Source: Narthecium ossifragum (Eukaryota > Streptophyta > Magnoliopsida > Dioscoreales > Nartheciaceae). Taken from it: 64,000 bases of DNA. Positions 23,776 to 34,150 of this stretch are shown in pieces. The stretch spans positions 14,125,460 to 14,189,459 of the forward strand of contig OY986964.1 in the NCBI GenBank assembly GCA_963920575.1, written 5' to 3'. The notes under the pieces were generated by a model, which worked only from the letters and a program-made list of their open reading frames with translations, did not search any database and had not been told where the DNA came from. How positions within the stretch are numbered: position 1 is the first letter of the stretch; each line of letters starts with the position of its first letter. The position numbers were made by a program, and so were the translations under genes.

Positions 23776-24889
23776 GTTTCAATCACAGTTAAAAACTACG
23801 ATTAGCCTTACATGATTCATGACAGTTGTTAATATTTGTGATTAAAAAGAGCCAATCATGAAAATAGTTCTTTACTCATTTTCTTTATGACGGTTTTTCT
23901 AAAACTGACATCTTTGTGATTTCTTTAGTGTGATCTTTATTATTTTTTCTTGTAGTGTATGGGTCTAATATATATAAGGGGTATGTATAAGGTATAATTA
24001 AGTAATTTAAACAGTCAAATCACACGAATCACAAAAATCCATGAAATTCAATGAAAATCATCATCAATGCCTGATTAACAGTACTGTGAATAGTGTCTTA
24101 AATCCAATTTCAGGAATTTAACCAATCAAAACTTTGGAATTTAAATAAAATTTGAGGGGAGGTAGAAGAGAATGTCAGGAATCCAACGGCACCAAGAAAT
24201 CAAGATTCCTATGGCTAAATATCATATATGGCTTGTTTCAGCCGAAAGCCCGACAAAATGGACGATAGAAACCAAATTGACTGGTAAAACGCAAAAGCTG
24301 ACCATCCATATGTTCCTAAAACATCGATTACACTGGAATATAAATTTTTAATACATTCCAACATATATTCATATGCTAAACATCCAAAAGATCAGTTCTA
24401 GGCAAACCTAATCACATGATTAGGGTAGAAGCACCTACATGTGATAGCTGGGCACTCCTCCTATTGATTCCGTAAGTCCTGGCGCTCCAATTTGGCGTCC
24501 AAAATCCACAGCCCGAGCTGCAAACTGCAGCCAAGAGAGAGAGTGAAAAAGAGAGAGAGAAAAGAAGAAAGAAAAGGAGAGAGGGGGGTATTTGTAGAAA
24601 GCCGGAATTGATCTCGGCTGCCCGTTTTGAACTTTTTCGATCGAGCTCTGATCTTCCGACCGAGAGCGCACCTAAGGGTCTAATCAATCACACGTATCAA
24701 TTCAATACCGTGTGTGCACTATGCGGGTGTGAAACTGACTGATAAGGTACAATTTTATCAAATTATTCTTGAGGTCCAAAAACAACAATGCGATCGATCG
24801 ATCGCACTTGACGCGAAAACAGACTAACATGACACGACCCCCGACCTATGTAGCCAAGCCATGCTAGAGGAACGGGTACGGTCCTCACA

Positions 24890-25403
24890 ATACGCCTCAC
24901 CTAGGCTTATGGCTTGCCACACTAGGCGCCACATCAAATGTGCATAATGCACACCTGCATGGTATCACGACTATCTCAAATTTTACTCTCAGAATATGCT
25001 AAATGTCATATTTTCCCATGCAATAGCGATAATATCATATTTTCTTTCCGTTGAAAATATAAGAATCGTTTTAAGAATGTCAATCTGCCCAAATAACGGT
25101 CTTAATTATGATTTAAAAACTATTAAATGACTTCGATATAATTTTAATTAGTATTTCATGAAAAAGTTTCAAATTACACATTTATACTCCATAATTTTTA
25201 ATTACATATATATCACTCAAATCTTCAACTTGTTACATCAATATCATTTTGTCAACTGATGATGTCCTGTAATTTAATCTGACCCATATAAAATATTTTT
25301 TTTTGCTTAATAATCCTTGAAAAAAACTTTTAAAAACTGTTGGAGCAAAAAAATCGTCACGCCACGTGCATGACAAATAGCTCGGGGTAATACACCATGG
25401 ATA
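24890..25403. other. Intergenic AT-rich sequence
   Basis: Flank of element D. No coding or repeat signature recognised beyond AT richness. Confidence 0.6.
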
Positions 25404-25625
25404 CCTCTGTTTGGTTGGGGGATAAGGGGGGATAACCCCACTTTATCCCCCCTTATTCCCATTTTTTACCCAAACACCAAAAGTAATGATTACGGGGTTA
25501 TCCTCATTCCACCTAACACCACCTCTCTACTTTTTCTTACCCCCATTTCTTAACCCCACTTTTTCTAACCCCACCTAACCTTATCCCCTCTTAACCCCAT
25601 TTTTTCTAACCCCGTACCAAACAGG
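25404..25625. mobile_element. MITE with CTGTTTGG termini
   Basis: About 222 bp with CCTCTGTTTGGTTGGGG at the left and ACCAAACAGG at the right, flanked by TA on each side. The interior is rich in TAACCCCA/TTATCCCC repeats. The GTTTGGT terminus is common among PIF/Harbinger-related MITEs, but the duplication here is only clearly TA, so the superfamily is open. Confidence 0.65.
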
Positions 25626-25977
25626 TATGATCCGATCGATTGCGGCAGTTTCCCGAGTCAAACGGGAGTTGATGGTGTCCCATATCATAATAAGACGAGA
25701 CATATTAAGATGCCATCATGGTTTGACAATGACTTCAGAAGTATAAAAGATTTAATGACGTATCATAATGATTTCTTGGAGAAGACGACATACTAATGAC
25801 GTTATGGTTATCCTAATATATATTAGGTGTAGAAATATCAGAAATACACAAGCCTAAGAAAATCAAAGACTGAGGGACACGATCTATCGGCGTCCAAAAG
25901 ACCATGAGTCGAATTTGGGATCTTGTACTCTTTGACGCCTCGTAATTGCATCTCGAGATACGCCAAGGTCGACTAAA

Positions 25978-26177
25978 GGGTCAGGCTAAATACACCGTAC
26001 AAAATGCTAAGCACACCGCACCATTTTTTGTTCAGTTTTTAAAAATCGAACACTATGTTATATGGTTTGATCAGTAACAACCGAATCATGTAAAAATAAC
26101 ATAGTGTTCGGTTTTTAAAAACCGAACAAAACGGTGTGATGCACTTAGTAATTCTTACGGTGTATTTAGCCTGACCC
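25978..26177. mobile_element. Fold-back MITE, probably Mutator-like
   Basis: 200 bp that is nearly one inverted repeat: arms of about 80 bp (GGGTCAGGCTAAATACACCG and its complement at the other end) around a loop of roughly 35 bp. Flanking 9-mers TCGACTAAA and ACAACTAAA agree at seven of nine positions, which suggests an aged 9-bp Mutator-type duplication. Confidence 0.75.
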
Positions 26178-26186
26178 ACAACTAAA

Positions 26187-27162
26187 AGGCGCATGAGAAG
26201 TACCTCGAGGTGGGACGCCACGAAACCTATGCAGGCAAGGCTCCTCAAAGTGGTCCGATTATTTCAAACACAAGAAAATGGTCTAACCCAAGTCCATAAA
26301 AGAAGGGGACGAATAGGGCTACCCCAAAGAAAGAGGGGCACCATGAATAAATCCATGTGTAACCCCATGATCGATCATACGAGCGATTATCACGAACATG
26401 ACCTTCAATTGTGGAGGCCGGGAAGTGGGGTTAGTTAGAGATCATGATCCAAAGAAATGAAGCATCCATGAGAGGCGATCAAAGTATAAAAGGAATGCTG
26501 AAGAAGACAGTAGCATCCACGATCAACTAGACAACTAGTGTTGCTCTATATCTCTAATTAAGTTCTAGTTATAATTTTACAATCATCTCAAGTGTGAAGA
26601 GGAGCTTGTCCTTCGTCTAGCATTACTGTAAGTGAGAAGTTTTGTCAGCTAATTTACATTTAGTGCTTGCTAGGAGTAGCGTAAACTATGATCTTAGGAG
26701 TAGTTTAACTTCGACCATAGGAATAACATAGACTTTGGTGTGGTTCCCAAAGTTCTCTTAGTTGGGGCGGATAGAATCGGCGAACATATTTATCGTTCAA
26801 AAGTTTCACATTATAGATGGTGAGAGTTGACAAAGGACATCTAATGTAAGATTTTAAACATTTAGTGGAGACATGATATTCAAAAGTTTTTTGGGGGGGG
26901 AAAACATGTAATTTGAAAGGTTTTTAGGGATAAAAGAGTAAAAAAAATCATTTTCTTTTTAGCCAATATGCTATTTGACTAGCTCATTACTCGTCCAATT
27001 GAGTTCAAACAATAAAACAAAAAAGAGTCCAATTGAGTTCAGGCTGTTTGAATTAAAAAGAATCACATCCATCCAAAACGAGTCATATTTATCATTCTAG
27101 TTAAATAGGACAAACTCGTGAGATCATGTTCACTTTCTAGATATTTTTCCTCTTTGATATCA
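26187..27162. other. Unassigned non-coding sequence
   Basis: No homology recognised. Mixed composition and short open frames without motifs. The 26440-26760 part has the look of an LTR end with short CTAGGAGTAG repeats, but no partner or TSD was found. Confidence 0.5.
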
Positions 27163-27260
27163 TTTTTTTTTATAACATATCCCGAAACTACAGCTCAAAG
27201 ACTTACAAGGTAATCAAACACCCATAGCATGGGCTAAACGAGCAACCTCCTCACCCCACC
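27163..27260 (-). pseudogene. Old minus-strand LINE: 3' end and poly(A) tail
   Basis: On the minus strand the sequence continues the frame interrupted at 43523 (..EEVARLAHAMGV, stop) into a short 3' UTR and an A9 tract (27171-27163). This is the 3' end of the LINE whose other pieces lie at 43523-44220, 50703-52976 and 59295-60285. The last 17 bp (27244-27260) are one copy of the target duplication made by the plus-strand LINE. Confidence 0.6.
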
Positions 27261-27308
27261 AGTCAAGAGAGGGAGAAGCAGGGGTACCCAAGCCAGCAGG
27301 AACAGGGT

Positions 27309-28064
27309 ATGGAGATGGATCAGGAGGAAGCAGGGGAGAACGCTAAAATAGAGAAGGAACTGGTGCCCACAGCCAATCAGGAGAGAGAATGGATCACTGT
27401 GGAAAGGCCTCGCCGGAGGACCGTGCATGGTCGTCGGCGGGTGGAGGGCCAGTGGAGAGAGGTGGAAAAGGTATGGCGTCAGCAGGAGGCCTTGAAGAAG
27501 GAGAAAGTTGCAGGTATGGAAGGAAAAATGGACAAAGAAAAGCAAGCAATAAAGGCTAATGTTGGGAGTCCCCATGCTATGGAGTACCTGGTGAGGAGTG
27601 ATTGCAGGGGAGGTAACGCACCAGCCACATCTGTGGACTTTTCCGGTCAGGCTTGGGCGGAGGGACCAAGTAAAGCTAGCTATCTGCAGGGAAGGAATGA
27701 TGGTGATAGGGATTTTACTGAGGAAAAGGGGAAGGAAGGGACGGATACGTCAGCAGAGGATGTTGACTTGGGGGATGTGCCGTCTGAAGAGGAGATGGAG
27801 GGATTAGGTATAGTGGAGGTGGTATGCTTAAGGATAGGGAGGGGAGTGGTGAGACCGGGCCGCTCCAACCCCCTTGTAACACCACGTGGCCTAGCAAAAA
27901 GATCTGGGCTTGGTGGCTCCTTGGGCCGAGAATGTGTAGAAAGGGAACACCTGTTAGAAGCCCAGAAAATTAGGAAGGCCCTAGAAAACAAAGAGAAGGC
28001 ACAACTTAATGACCTAACTTTAAAAGTGGGGAAGCAACCATTGGCACATGGGCCCTTGCCATAG
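27309..28064 (+). pseudogene. LINE ORF1 C-terminal remnant
   Basis: About 250 codons, hydrophilic and charged (EREWITVERPRRRTVHGRR, VEKVWRQQEALKKEK), corresponding to the region after the zinc knuckle of plant LINE ORF1. The DUF4283 domain and zinc knuckle are absent because the element is 5'-truncated at 27261. It precedes the endonuclease start by about 150 bp. The protein would bind element RNA. Confidence 0.65.
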
Positions 28065-28218
28065 AGTCCTCTGCCATGGAATGTGACATAGAGGCTAAGG
28101 AAGATGGAGAGATGGCAATGGAGGAGGAGGGACCAGGAGGAGTGTATGTGTCTCCATCGGCAAAGAAAGGAAAGTTTTCTAAACAGGAGGGAGCACCTGT
28201 TCTGAACTCCAGTTATCA

Positions 28219-29097
28219 ATGCTGAAGCTCATGTGCTAGAACGTAAGAGGGGCTGGCCCTCGGCGAGTGATGTATATATGCCGGAGAATGTTTAGGGAAA
28301 GAGGACTCAGTTTTTTGTTCTTATTACATGTTGTTCTACAAGAAGCAGAATTTTGTAATATTCAGGTGAGGCTGGGACCTTCTTTTGGCTCCTTCATCAT
28401 TCTTGTGGAAAGTAGGAGGGGCGACCTGGTGGTGTTTTGGAGGAAGTCCTATGGATGGGTCTCGTGTTTGGCACCAACAAACCAGGCTATCCATGTTTTG
28501 ATATCTTCGCAGGAGGAGGGGCACTGTGCTATCACTGCAGTCTATGGTGCAAGGAAAACCAGAGACCACAGGAAGCTGTGGCAGGCCATATTGGGGATGG
28601 GGATCTCTGATATACCGCAACTGTTCATAGGAGACTTTAATGTGGTCTCTTCACCAGAGGATAAGAGGGGTGGGCGGCCATTTGAGTTCTCCAGGAAGGT
28701 TGTTGATTATATGGAATGCATGCAACAGAATGATTTGTCGGAGCTGGAATTTGTCGGGCATCCGTTCACTTAGTTCAATCAACAACCAGGTGAGAGGAGG
28801 ATCTTGGAACAGATTGATAAGGCCTTAGGGAACTGTAGATGGAAGGCGGAGTTCCCTGAAGCGGAGGTTAAACACCTCCTCAGAATTGGCTCTGATCATT
28901 GCCTGGTGGTCTTAGCGGTGAGGCCGGAAGCGCCATGGGAGGGGCCAGGTATGTTCAGACTTAGAACATATTGGGTCTCTACTATGGATTTCCAGACCAT
29001 GGTGCAACGTATCCAGGCTCGTCCTAGACATGGTACGCTGGATTTCAATATGTGGTGCATGATGGATGAACTTAAAAGGATAGTGAAGCGATGGAAG
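28219..29097 (+). pseudogene. LINE AP-type endonuclease
   Basis: In L1 elements this domain nicks the target DNA to prime reverse transcription. ATG at 28219, then LMC-stop-NVRGAGPRR (the conserved Trp is a TAG). Later motifs are ITAVYGARKTRDHRKLW, FIGDFNVV (metal-binding Asp/Asn) and IGSDHCLVVL (catalytic SDH). A second stop occurs at 28771-28773. The solo LTR interrupts it directly after KRWK. Confidence 0.88.
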
Positions 29098-30722
29098 TGA
29101 TGTCGCTCAAATGTGTCACGCACAGCGGTCGCGGTGCAGTACAACATAAGAGAGGTCGAACCCACAGAGAGACAAGCAGAAAATATCCAAAACACAAACA
29201 ACAATGAATTGAAGACAAACGAGAGCTTAAGAATTAACTAAATTAGATCAAAGGATTTAATTATAATGTAAGGTTAACTAAAGATATCAGGATTTTGATA
29301 AGGCTAGGCATCGGGAATCACTTCACTTGGATTTAGGTTCTTCTCTTCTCAATGGTTCATATAATACTCAGTTAAGGGATTCACATCCCAATCACCTTAA
29401 CTGGAAGATATGGAACTATAAACCTAACAAAATATATAAATGTCTCTTCCTACGATTGATTCTTCCTTATTATAGTTCTAACTTCATCCAACCCAAACCT
29501 AAGAATATATGATACCGGCTGTCACTACAGGAAACATCTAGCAAAAGTTCATCGGGACAAAGCCTTAGCTCTATCTAACCAGATCTCTAAGAATACACAA
29601 TACCAACTCTCACAATCGGCAATGCATAGCAAAGATTTCACGAGATAAAGTAGGTAAACAATAGATAAAACTATGGGATTATAAGATCATGAAAGAAGCA
29701 TGACTGGATTCATAATATTAATCATCTACATAGGAATCTATAATCTGAAAACAATCTTTGAAGATTCAATACATAGAAAAGAGTTTAACAATAAAGATTA
29801 AAACTATGAACCATTGTTGGAGAAGAAACCCTAGTCCTCGCTAGATCATCCATCCGCCATGCCCGCGGATTACTTGGCCATGGATGGAGATGTCTTCATC
29901 TTCTTCCTTTAGAAAACGTCCAGAAAAGAGCCCCCAAAAACATCCAAGAACTCCCCTTATATAAGGACATGAGGTTAGCTTTTATTTCAGCCTTTGGATT
30001 AAATCTGATGTCTCATATTTAGATTCGTCCGACAAAGGATCTATCATCTGAAGGTCAAGGATCGATCTTCTTCTTCTCTATTTCTCCGTAACTTGGGTCA
30101 CCCGAGTAGGATCGATCCTTCCATAGGTGTAAGATCGATCCTTTGATATCAATATCTTCAATTTCTGGCTACGCCCGAGGAAGATCGATCCTTTGAAAGA
30201 GGCATGATCGATCCTTCTCAGTAGGATGGATAGTAGGATGGATCCTACCATAGGAGAAAGATCGATCCTTCTCCTCAATATTCTCGAGTGAAAGGAGGAT
30301 TGATCCTTCTGTGATCATCCGAAAAGTGTGTGTTCTGTCAGGTCTGTCTGCATAAAAGGATCGATCCTTCTAGGGAACATGATCAATCCGTCATTCCTGA
30401 GTATTTACTGTTTTGCCATCCAGACTGCGCTATTGGTACTAATATTGTCATAACTTCATCTAGAAAATTCGGAATCACGAACCGTAAAATTCTCCAGAAA
30501 CTAGACTTCAAGAGCTTTCTAACTATATATGACACTTCATCTGGTTTGTTCTAAAAAGGTACAGTTTTGGCGTTAAAGACCCATCTTTGCTTCAATTTCC
30601 TGCATAATACAAATAACTTTGTGAAGCAACATATACGGACGAAATCATCTATATTAATCATGAAAACTAAGCAAATAAGCTGCTCTTGGTCATGTTCAGA
30701 GCGCACTTTCATGCACTCATCA
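29098..30722 (-). mobile_element. Solo LTR, TGAT...ATCA type, with GATCGATC array
   Basis: 1,625 bp, minus orientation: TGATGAGTGCATGAAAGTGC at 30722 and GCGACATCA at 29098. TSD GGAAG (29093-29097, 30723-30727). The TATA box is CTTATATAAGG near 29954-29964. It is colinear with 44315-45978, except that its hairpin array (30050-30390) uses GATCGATC. The 3' end has the family mark GTGGGTTCGACCTC. Confidence 0.93.
30050..30390. repeat. GATCGATC hairpin array in TGAT...ATCA LTR
   Basis: Six to eight GATCGATC copies, paired as hairpins such as AGGATCGATCCTTCC..AAGATCGATCCTT (30108-30142). On the minus strand it lies directly upstream of the TATA box, in U3. Confidence 0.85.
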
Positions 30723-32957
30723 GGAAGCCAGGGGAAGAGGTGGGCACCCAAACACGCACGCAATTACTTTCTTCAAGTCTGGCAGGTCTTTATGAAAAGG
30801 AGGAGTATTTGGAAATCTCAGTGGAGGAACAATCCCAGATGAAGATGATGGAACACATGTTTGAGGATGTGTTGCGAAGGCAAGATCTGACCCGCGCACA
30901 AGAGGGGCGCTACTCCTGGCTCCTTCACAGAGATGAGAACTCAGCGATGTTCCATGTTATGGCGAATCAGAGGGGGCACCGCTCTCCAGTCCGGGAGATA
31001 CTCACAGAAGATGGGAGGGCGGTTTCCTAAACTGCTATGATAGCTGTCTTGTTCAAGGATTACTATACAGAACTATGGTCAGAGGAAGGTGAAGCTACAG
31101 CTATTCAATGGCCGCTGCTACCGAGAATATCCGAGGAGGCTCGAGGGCTGCTCATCAGAGAGGTTACTTTCGAGGAGGTCTCGGAGGTTGTACAGTCCAT
31201 GGGTACGAACAAATGCCCAGGGCCGAACGGAATGACAGTGGAGTTCTACAAGGCCTTCTGGAAGGATGTGGGATTGGAGATGTTTGGAGTGATTCGAAAT
31301 TTCTTTTGGCATCTGAAGCTCCCGAAGGATTGGAATGATACATTCATCTCACTGATACCAAAGTTCTAGCAGCCTAGAGAAGTCTGGGATTTTAGACCGC
31401 TGAGCTTGTGTAATGTCTCTTATAAGGTGATTTCTTCCATTCTTATGAGTAGACTAAAAGGTGTACTACCAGAAATTATTAACTTGGAACAATCAGCATT
31501 TGTGGAGGGTAGTTATATATAATATAACGTAGCTATAGCCTAGGAGATTATGCACTCTGTTGAGAAAGCCCACCAGTGCAGTCCCTTGATGGCAGCGAAG
31601 GTTGATGTCCGGGCGTATGACAGTGTCCGTTGGGATTTCCTTCAGTATGTTATGACTGAGATGGGCTTCCCAAGCGCTTGGATTCGATAGGTCATGAGGT
31701 GTGTCTCCTCACCTAGATTTTCATTTATTGTAAATGGATAGGTGTTTGGTCAGTTTGTGCCCCAGCGTGGTCTCCGCTAGGGGGACTCACTGTCACCTTT
31801 TCTGTTTATACTGGTACAGGTTGCATTATCGAGTGCTCTAAATGAGAAAGGAACTGGTTTGAGGGGTGTGACTTTTCTCCGAGGTGGTGTGAGGGTGACC
31901 CATCTCCTACATGCTGATGACTGTTTGTTGGTTACTGATGCGTCCCTGCATGAAGCCCGGAAGCTAAGGGGAATCTTTGATTGGTACCGGAAGACCTCTG
32001 GGATGGCACTCAACCCTAGTAAATCCAGTATCTATCTATCACCTGTGCTAGGTGATTCTCGCCGCCGTGCAATATGTAGATATATGGGGATGATGGAGGA
32101 GATGTGTGTGTGGCGATACTTGGGGGTTCCAATCAAAGGTACGAGACTTGTAGCTGTAGACTTCACTGACTTGTTGGATAAAGTTGTGAATAGGATCTCG
32201 ACTTGGAGCAGTAAACGCCTAGCACTACCAGGGAGGATTACTCTCTTTCGCCATGTTATACAATCACTGCCGGTGTACTTGATGATGGTGACAGATGTGC
32301 CGACATCTGTGCTTAAGAAGATTAAGAAGCTTGGGAGGGCATTTCTCTGGGATGGAAGGAGATCTGACTTGGCGATTGTCCGTTGGGATGTTGTTTGTTC
32401 TCAGCGGGAGGATGGCGGTGTGGGGATGCGGAGTTTAGTCATGTGGCAGCATGCGCTGCGGATGATATGGGCCTCCCCGTCTTTGCCCAGGGGAGGATTT
32501 CCTTTGGAAGAGAGTAGTCGCTGCTAAGTATGGATGGAGAGATTTATTCCCATCGGAGAAGCCAGTGAGAGGGTCATCACTGGCGTGGCAGAGCGTCTGT
32601 CGCTCAATGAGGGATATGCAGATTGGGCTACGTTGCATTCCTTGCATGAAGAGCAAGGTGAATGTCTTGAAGGACTGGTGGCTAACAGATTTACCTCTTG
32701 ACCGTAAGCCAACTTTCTTCAATGTAGAGATGCTATCTCCGCGTCTGCAGCTTCAGGGCTTGATTGGAGCAGATGGGATATGGAGGAGGAGAAAGGCACG
32801 CAGGTTGTTCTCGCCGCTCTTGATAGAACAGATATTTGCCATGGTCGTTATTATTGAGGCGGAGGAGGATAAGGTCTACTGGACACATGAAGTTGGAGGA
32901 AGAGCGACTTCAAGATCTACGTACATGACGCTGTATGAACAGAGACAGAAGACTGGT
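30723..32957 (+). pseudogene. LINE reverse transcriptase
   Basis: Copies LINE RNA at the nicked target. One frame from 30686 to 32527 holds the linker (YEKEEYLEISVEEQSQMK), EGRYSWLLHRDENSAMFHV, NKCPGPNGMTVEFYKAFW, FRPLSLCNVSYKVI, VPQRGLR, and LLHADDCLL with the catalytic Asp pair at 31916-31921 (HADD in place of the usual YADD/FADD). At least seven stops interrupt it (for example 31028, 31367, 31541, 31778), then a frameshift near 32500. The Tekay element cuts it at 32957. Confidence 0.92.
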
Positions 32958-33243
32958 TGTGAGGGCCCGTCCCTCAGACCTGACTCGACCACGTGGGTCG
33001 AGAGCCGATTTCCTGTTGGTTTGGTTCCGCGTCGGGCACGATCGGGCGATCGTGTGGCGGTTTTGGACCCCGGGGGCATTTTGGTAAATATGCCCTCTGG
33101 TGGTCGGTTTCACACCCGCGTTCCACACACTGACTTTGATTGATGTATGTGTTTGATTAGAATCCCTAGGGTGCGTCCGATCGGAGGATCGGAGCTCGAT
33201 CGGAAAAGATAGATTCGGACGGCTGAGATAGATTTGGAATGTC

Positions 33244-33250
33244 TATATAA
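33244..33250 (+). promoter_or_regulatory. LTR TATA box (family C, 5' LTR)
   Basis: TATATAA about 287 bp into the LTR, followed by a CT-rich stretch typical of plant retrotransposon start regions. The identical copy in the 3' LTR is at 40634-40640. Just upstream (33177-33212) lie GATCGGA palindromes shared with families B and D. Confidence 0.8.
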
Positions 33251-33784
33251 GCCAAGTCCCTTTCTCTCTTTCCTTCTCTCCTCCTTCACCTGTCGTTCTC
33301 TTCCCTTCTCTCTCTCTCCTTCGGCTGAGATAGGGTTTGGAGGTTCGGCTTTCGGAGCTCGGATCTTGGCGGCTCGGCTGGTGGCACGCGTGGAGGAGCT
33401 CCCCTACTTGCTCAAGTAGGTGTTTCTACCTCGATCCTTGGATCGGGTTCTCTTAGGATAGGTTTTATGTGCTTTCGCTGTAGGAATACTTGTTAGAATG
33501 TTGTGTGGATGAATGCATGTGTAGTATAGCTTGTTTCCAGTATTCCTATCAGTGGATTTCCGTATTCTAACGGTTGGTTTCCGTATTATCGCCGTTTTGT
33601 CGGTTTTTGTCCATTTGGACCTAGATAGAAGATTTAACCGTCAAAACCTGGATTTCTTCATTCCATTAGCTTTGCCATCGTTAAATACACTTGTTTGCAA
33701 AATCTCATTTAATTCCAACATCATTTGATACTTCAAATCCAAAGAAATGGATTTCTGGCACTGTTCAGATGAACTGTGCCAAGG

Positions 33785-34150
33785 CTCGACGGTCGATCCG
33801 TGCATCGACCGTCAAGTGTGGTTTTACCCTTTCTGGGCCTGACAGTCGACCGTCGGATCGACCGTCGCATCGACCGTCGGGCTCTGTCGGGATTTTGGAC
33901 TCCCACGGTCGATGGACCGATCGACCGTGGGATCTTCTCCTTTTCACCTTTTTCTTGACGGTCGACCGTCGGATCGACCGTCGCATCGACCGTGAGGCGC
34001 TAATTGGTTTTGGTTTTCTCAGGGTCGATGGATGGATCGACCGTCGTCCTTGGTTTTCTTCGCATGGGTCTCACGGTCGATCGCCGGATCGACCGTGGCA
34101 TCGTCCGTGGCCTCACGGTCGATCCCCGGATCGACCGTGACATCGTCCGT
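33785..34150. repeat. GTCGACC/GATCGACCGT hairpin array (Tekay 5' LTR)
   Basis: Repeated GGTCGACCGTC, GGATCGACCGT and GCATCGACCGT, each arm complementary to its neighbour, over about 365 bp downstream of the TATA box. It contains roughly 18 of the 41 differences between the two LTRs of this element. Confidence 0.9.

Larger units (their letters stand above)
17093..23957 (+). mobile_element. Non-autonomous CACTA (En/Spm-like) transposon carrying gene fragments
   Basis: The left terminus is CACTACTAGAAAAAA and the right terminus is the complement of CACTACAAGAAAAAA. The TSD is TAT (17090-17092, 23958-23960). Subterminal copies of AATCACGGTT and AAACTGAGAT in both orientations fill 17119-17440 and recur at 21421-21450 and 23777-23925, as expected for CACTA transposase binding regions. 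No transposase is visible. Without the nested MULE and solo LTR it is about 2.6 kb (including 200 N). It carries two host gene fragments. The strand is nominal. Confidence 0.93.
1..24889 (-). mobile_element. Element D: degraded Tekay-type Ty3/gypsy retrotransposon, left end outside window
   Basis: An old LTR retrotransposon on the minus strand, described by its parts in other entries. Reading minus, the 5' LTR is 15750-24889, the PBS 15735-15746, gag and protease lie at 14147-15560, the rest of pol at 6640-9883, and the 3' LTR ends at 6533. The left 3' LTR starts at about the 165th base of its partner (compare 15914 onward), so roughly 165 bp lie outside the window. The right-hand flanking 5 bp are ATACG (24890-24894), and the left copy cannot be checked. 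The gag-PR-RT-RH-INT-chromodomain order and motifs match Tekay/Del chromoviruses. All reading frames are broken. Four independent insertions interrupt it. Confidence 0.9.
15750..24889 (-). repeat. 5' LTR of element D, split by CACTA
   Basis: Minus orientation: starts TGTGAGGACCG at 24889 and ends GGGCGTGACA at 15750. The LTR sequence is 15750-17092 plus 23961-24889, about 2.27 kb, interrupted by the CACTA element with a TAT duplication. The copy at 1-1433 shows the same site without the insertion. A TATA-like element lies near 24588-24600 on minus. The LTR has a short GATCGATCGATCGC palindrome near 24791. Confidence 0.9.

Noticed and set aside
25404..25625. Stowaway (Tc1/mariner) MITE
   Set aside because: The TA flanks fit, but the termini are CTGTTTGG-like and not the CTCCCTCC typical of Stowaway, so the class was left open.
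27680..28219. Minus-strand 179-codon frame
   Set aside because: It is antisense to the LINE ORF1 remnant and has no motif of its own.
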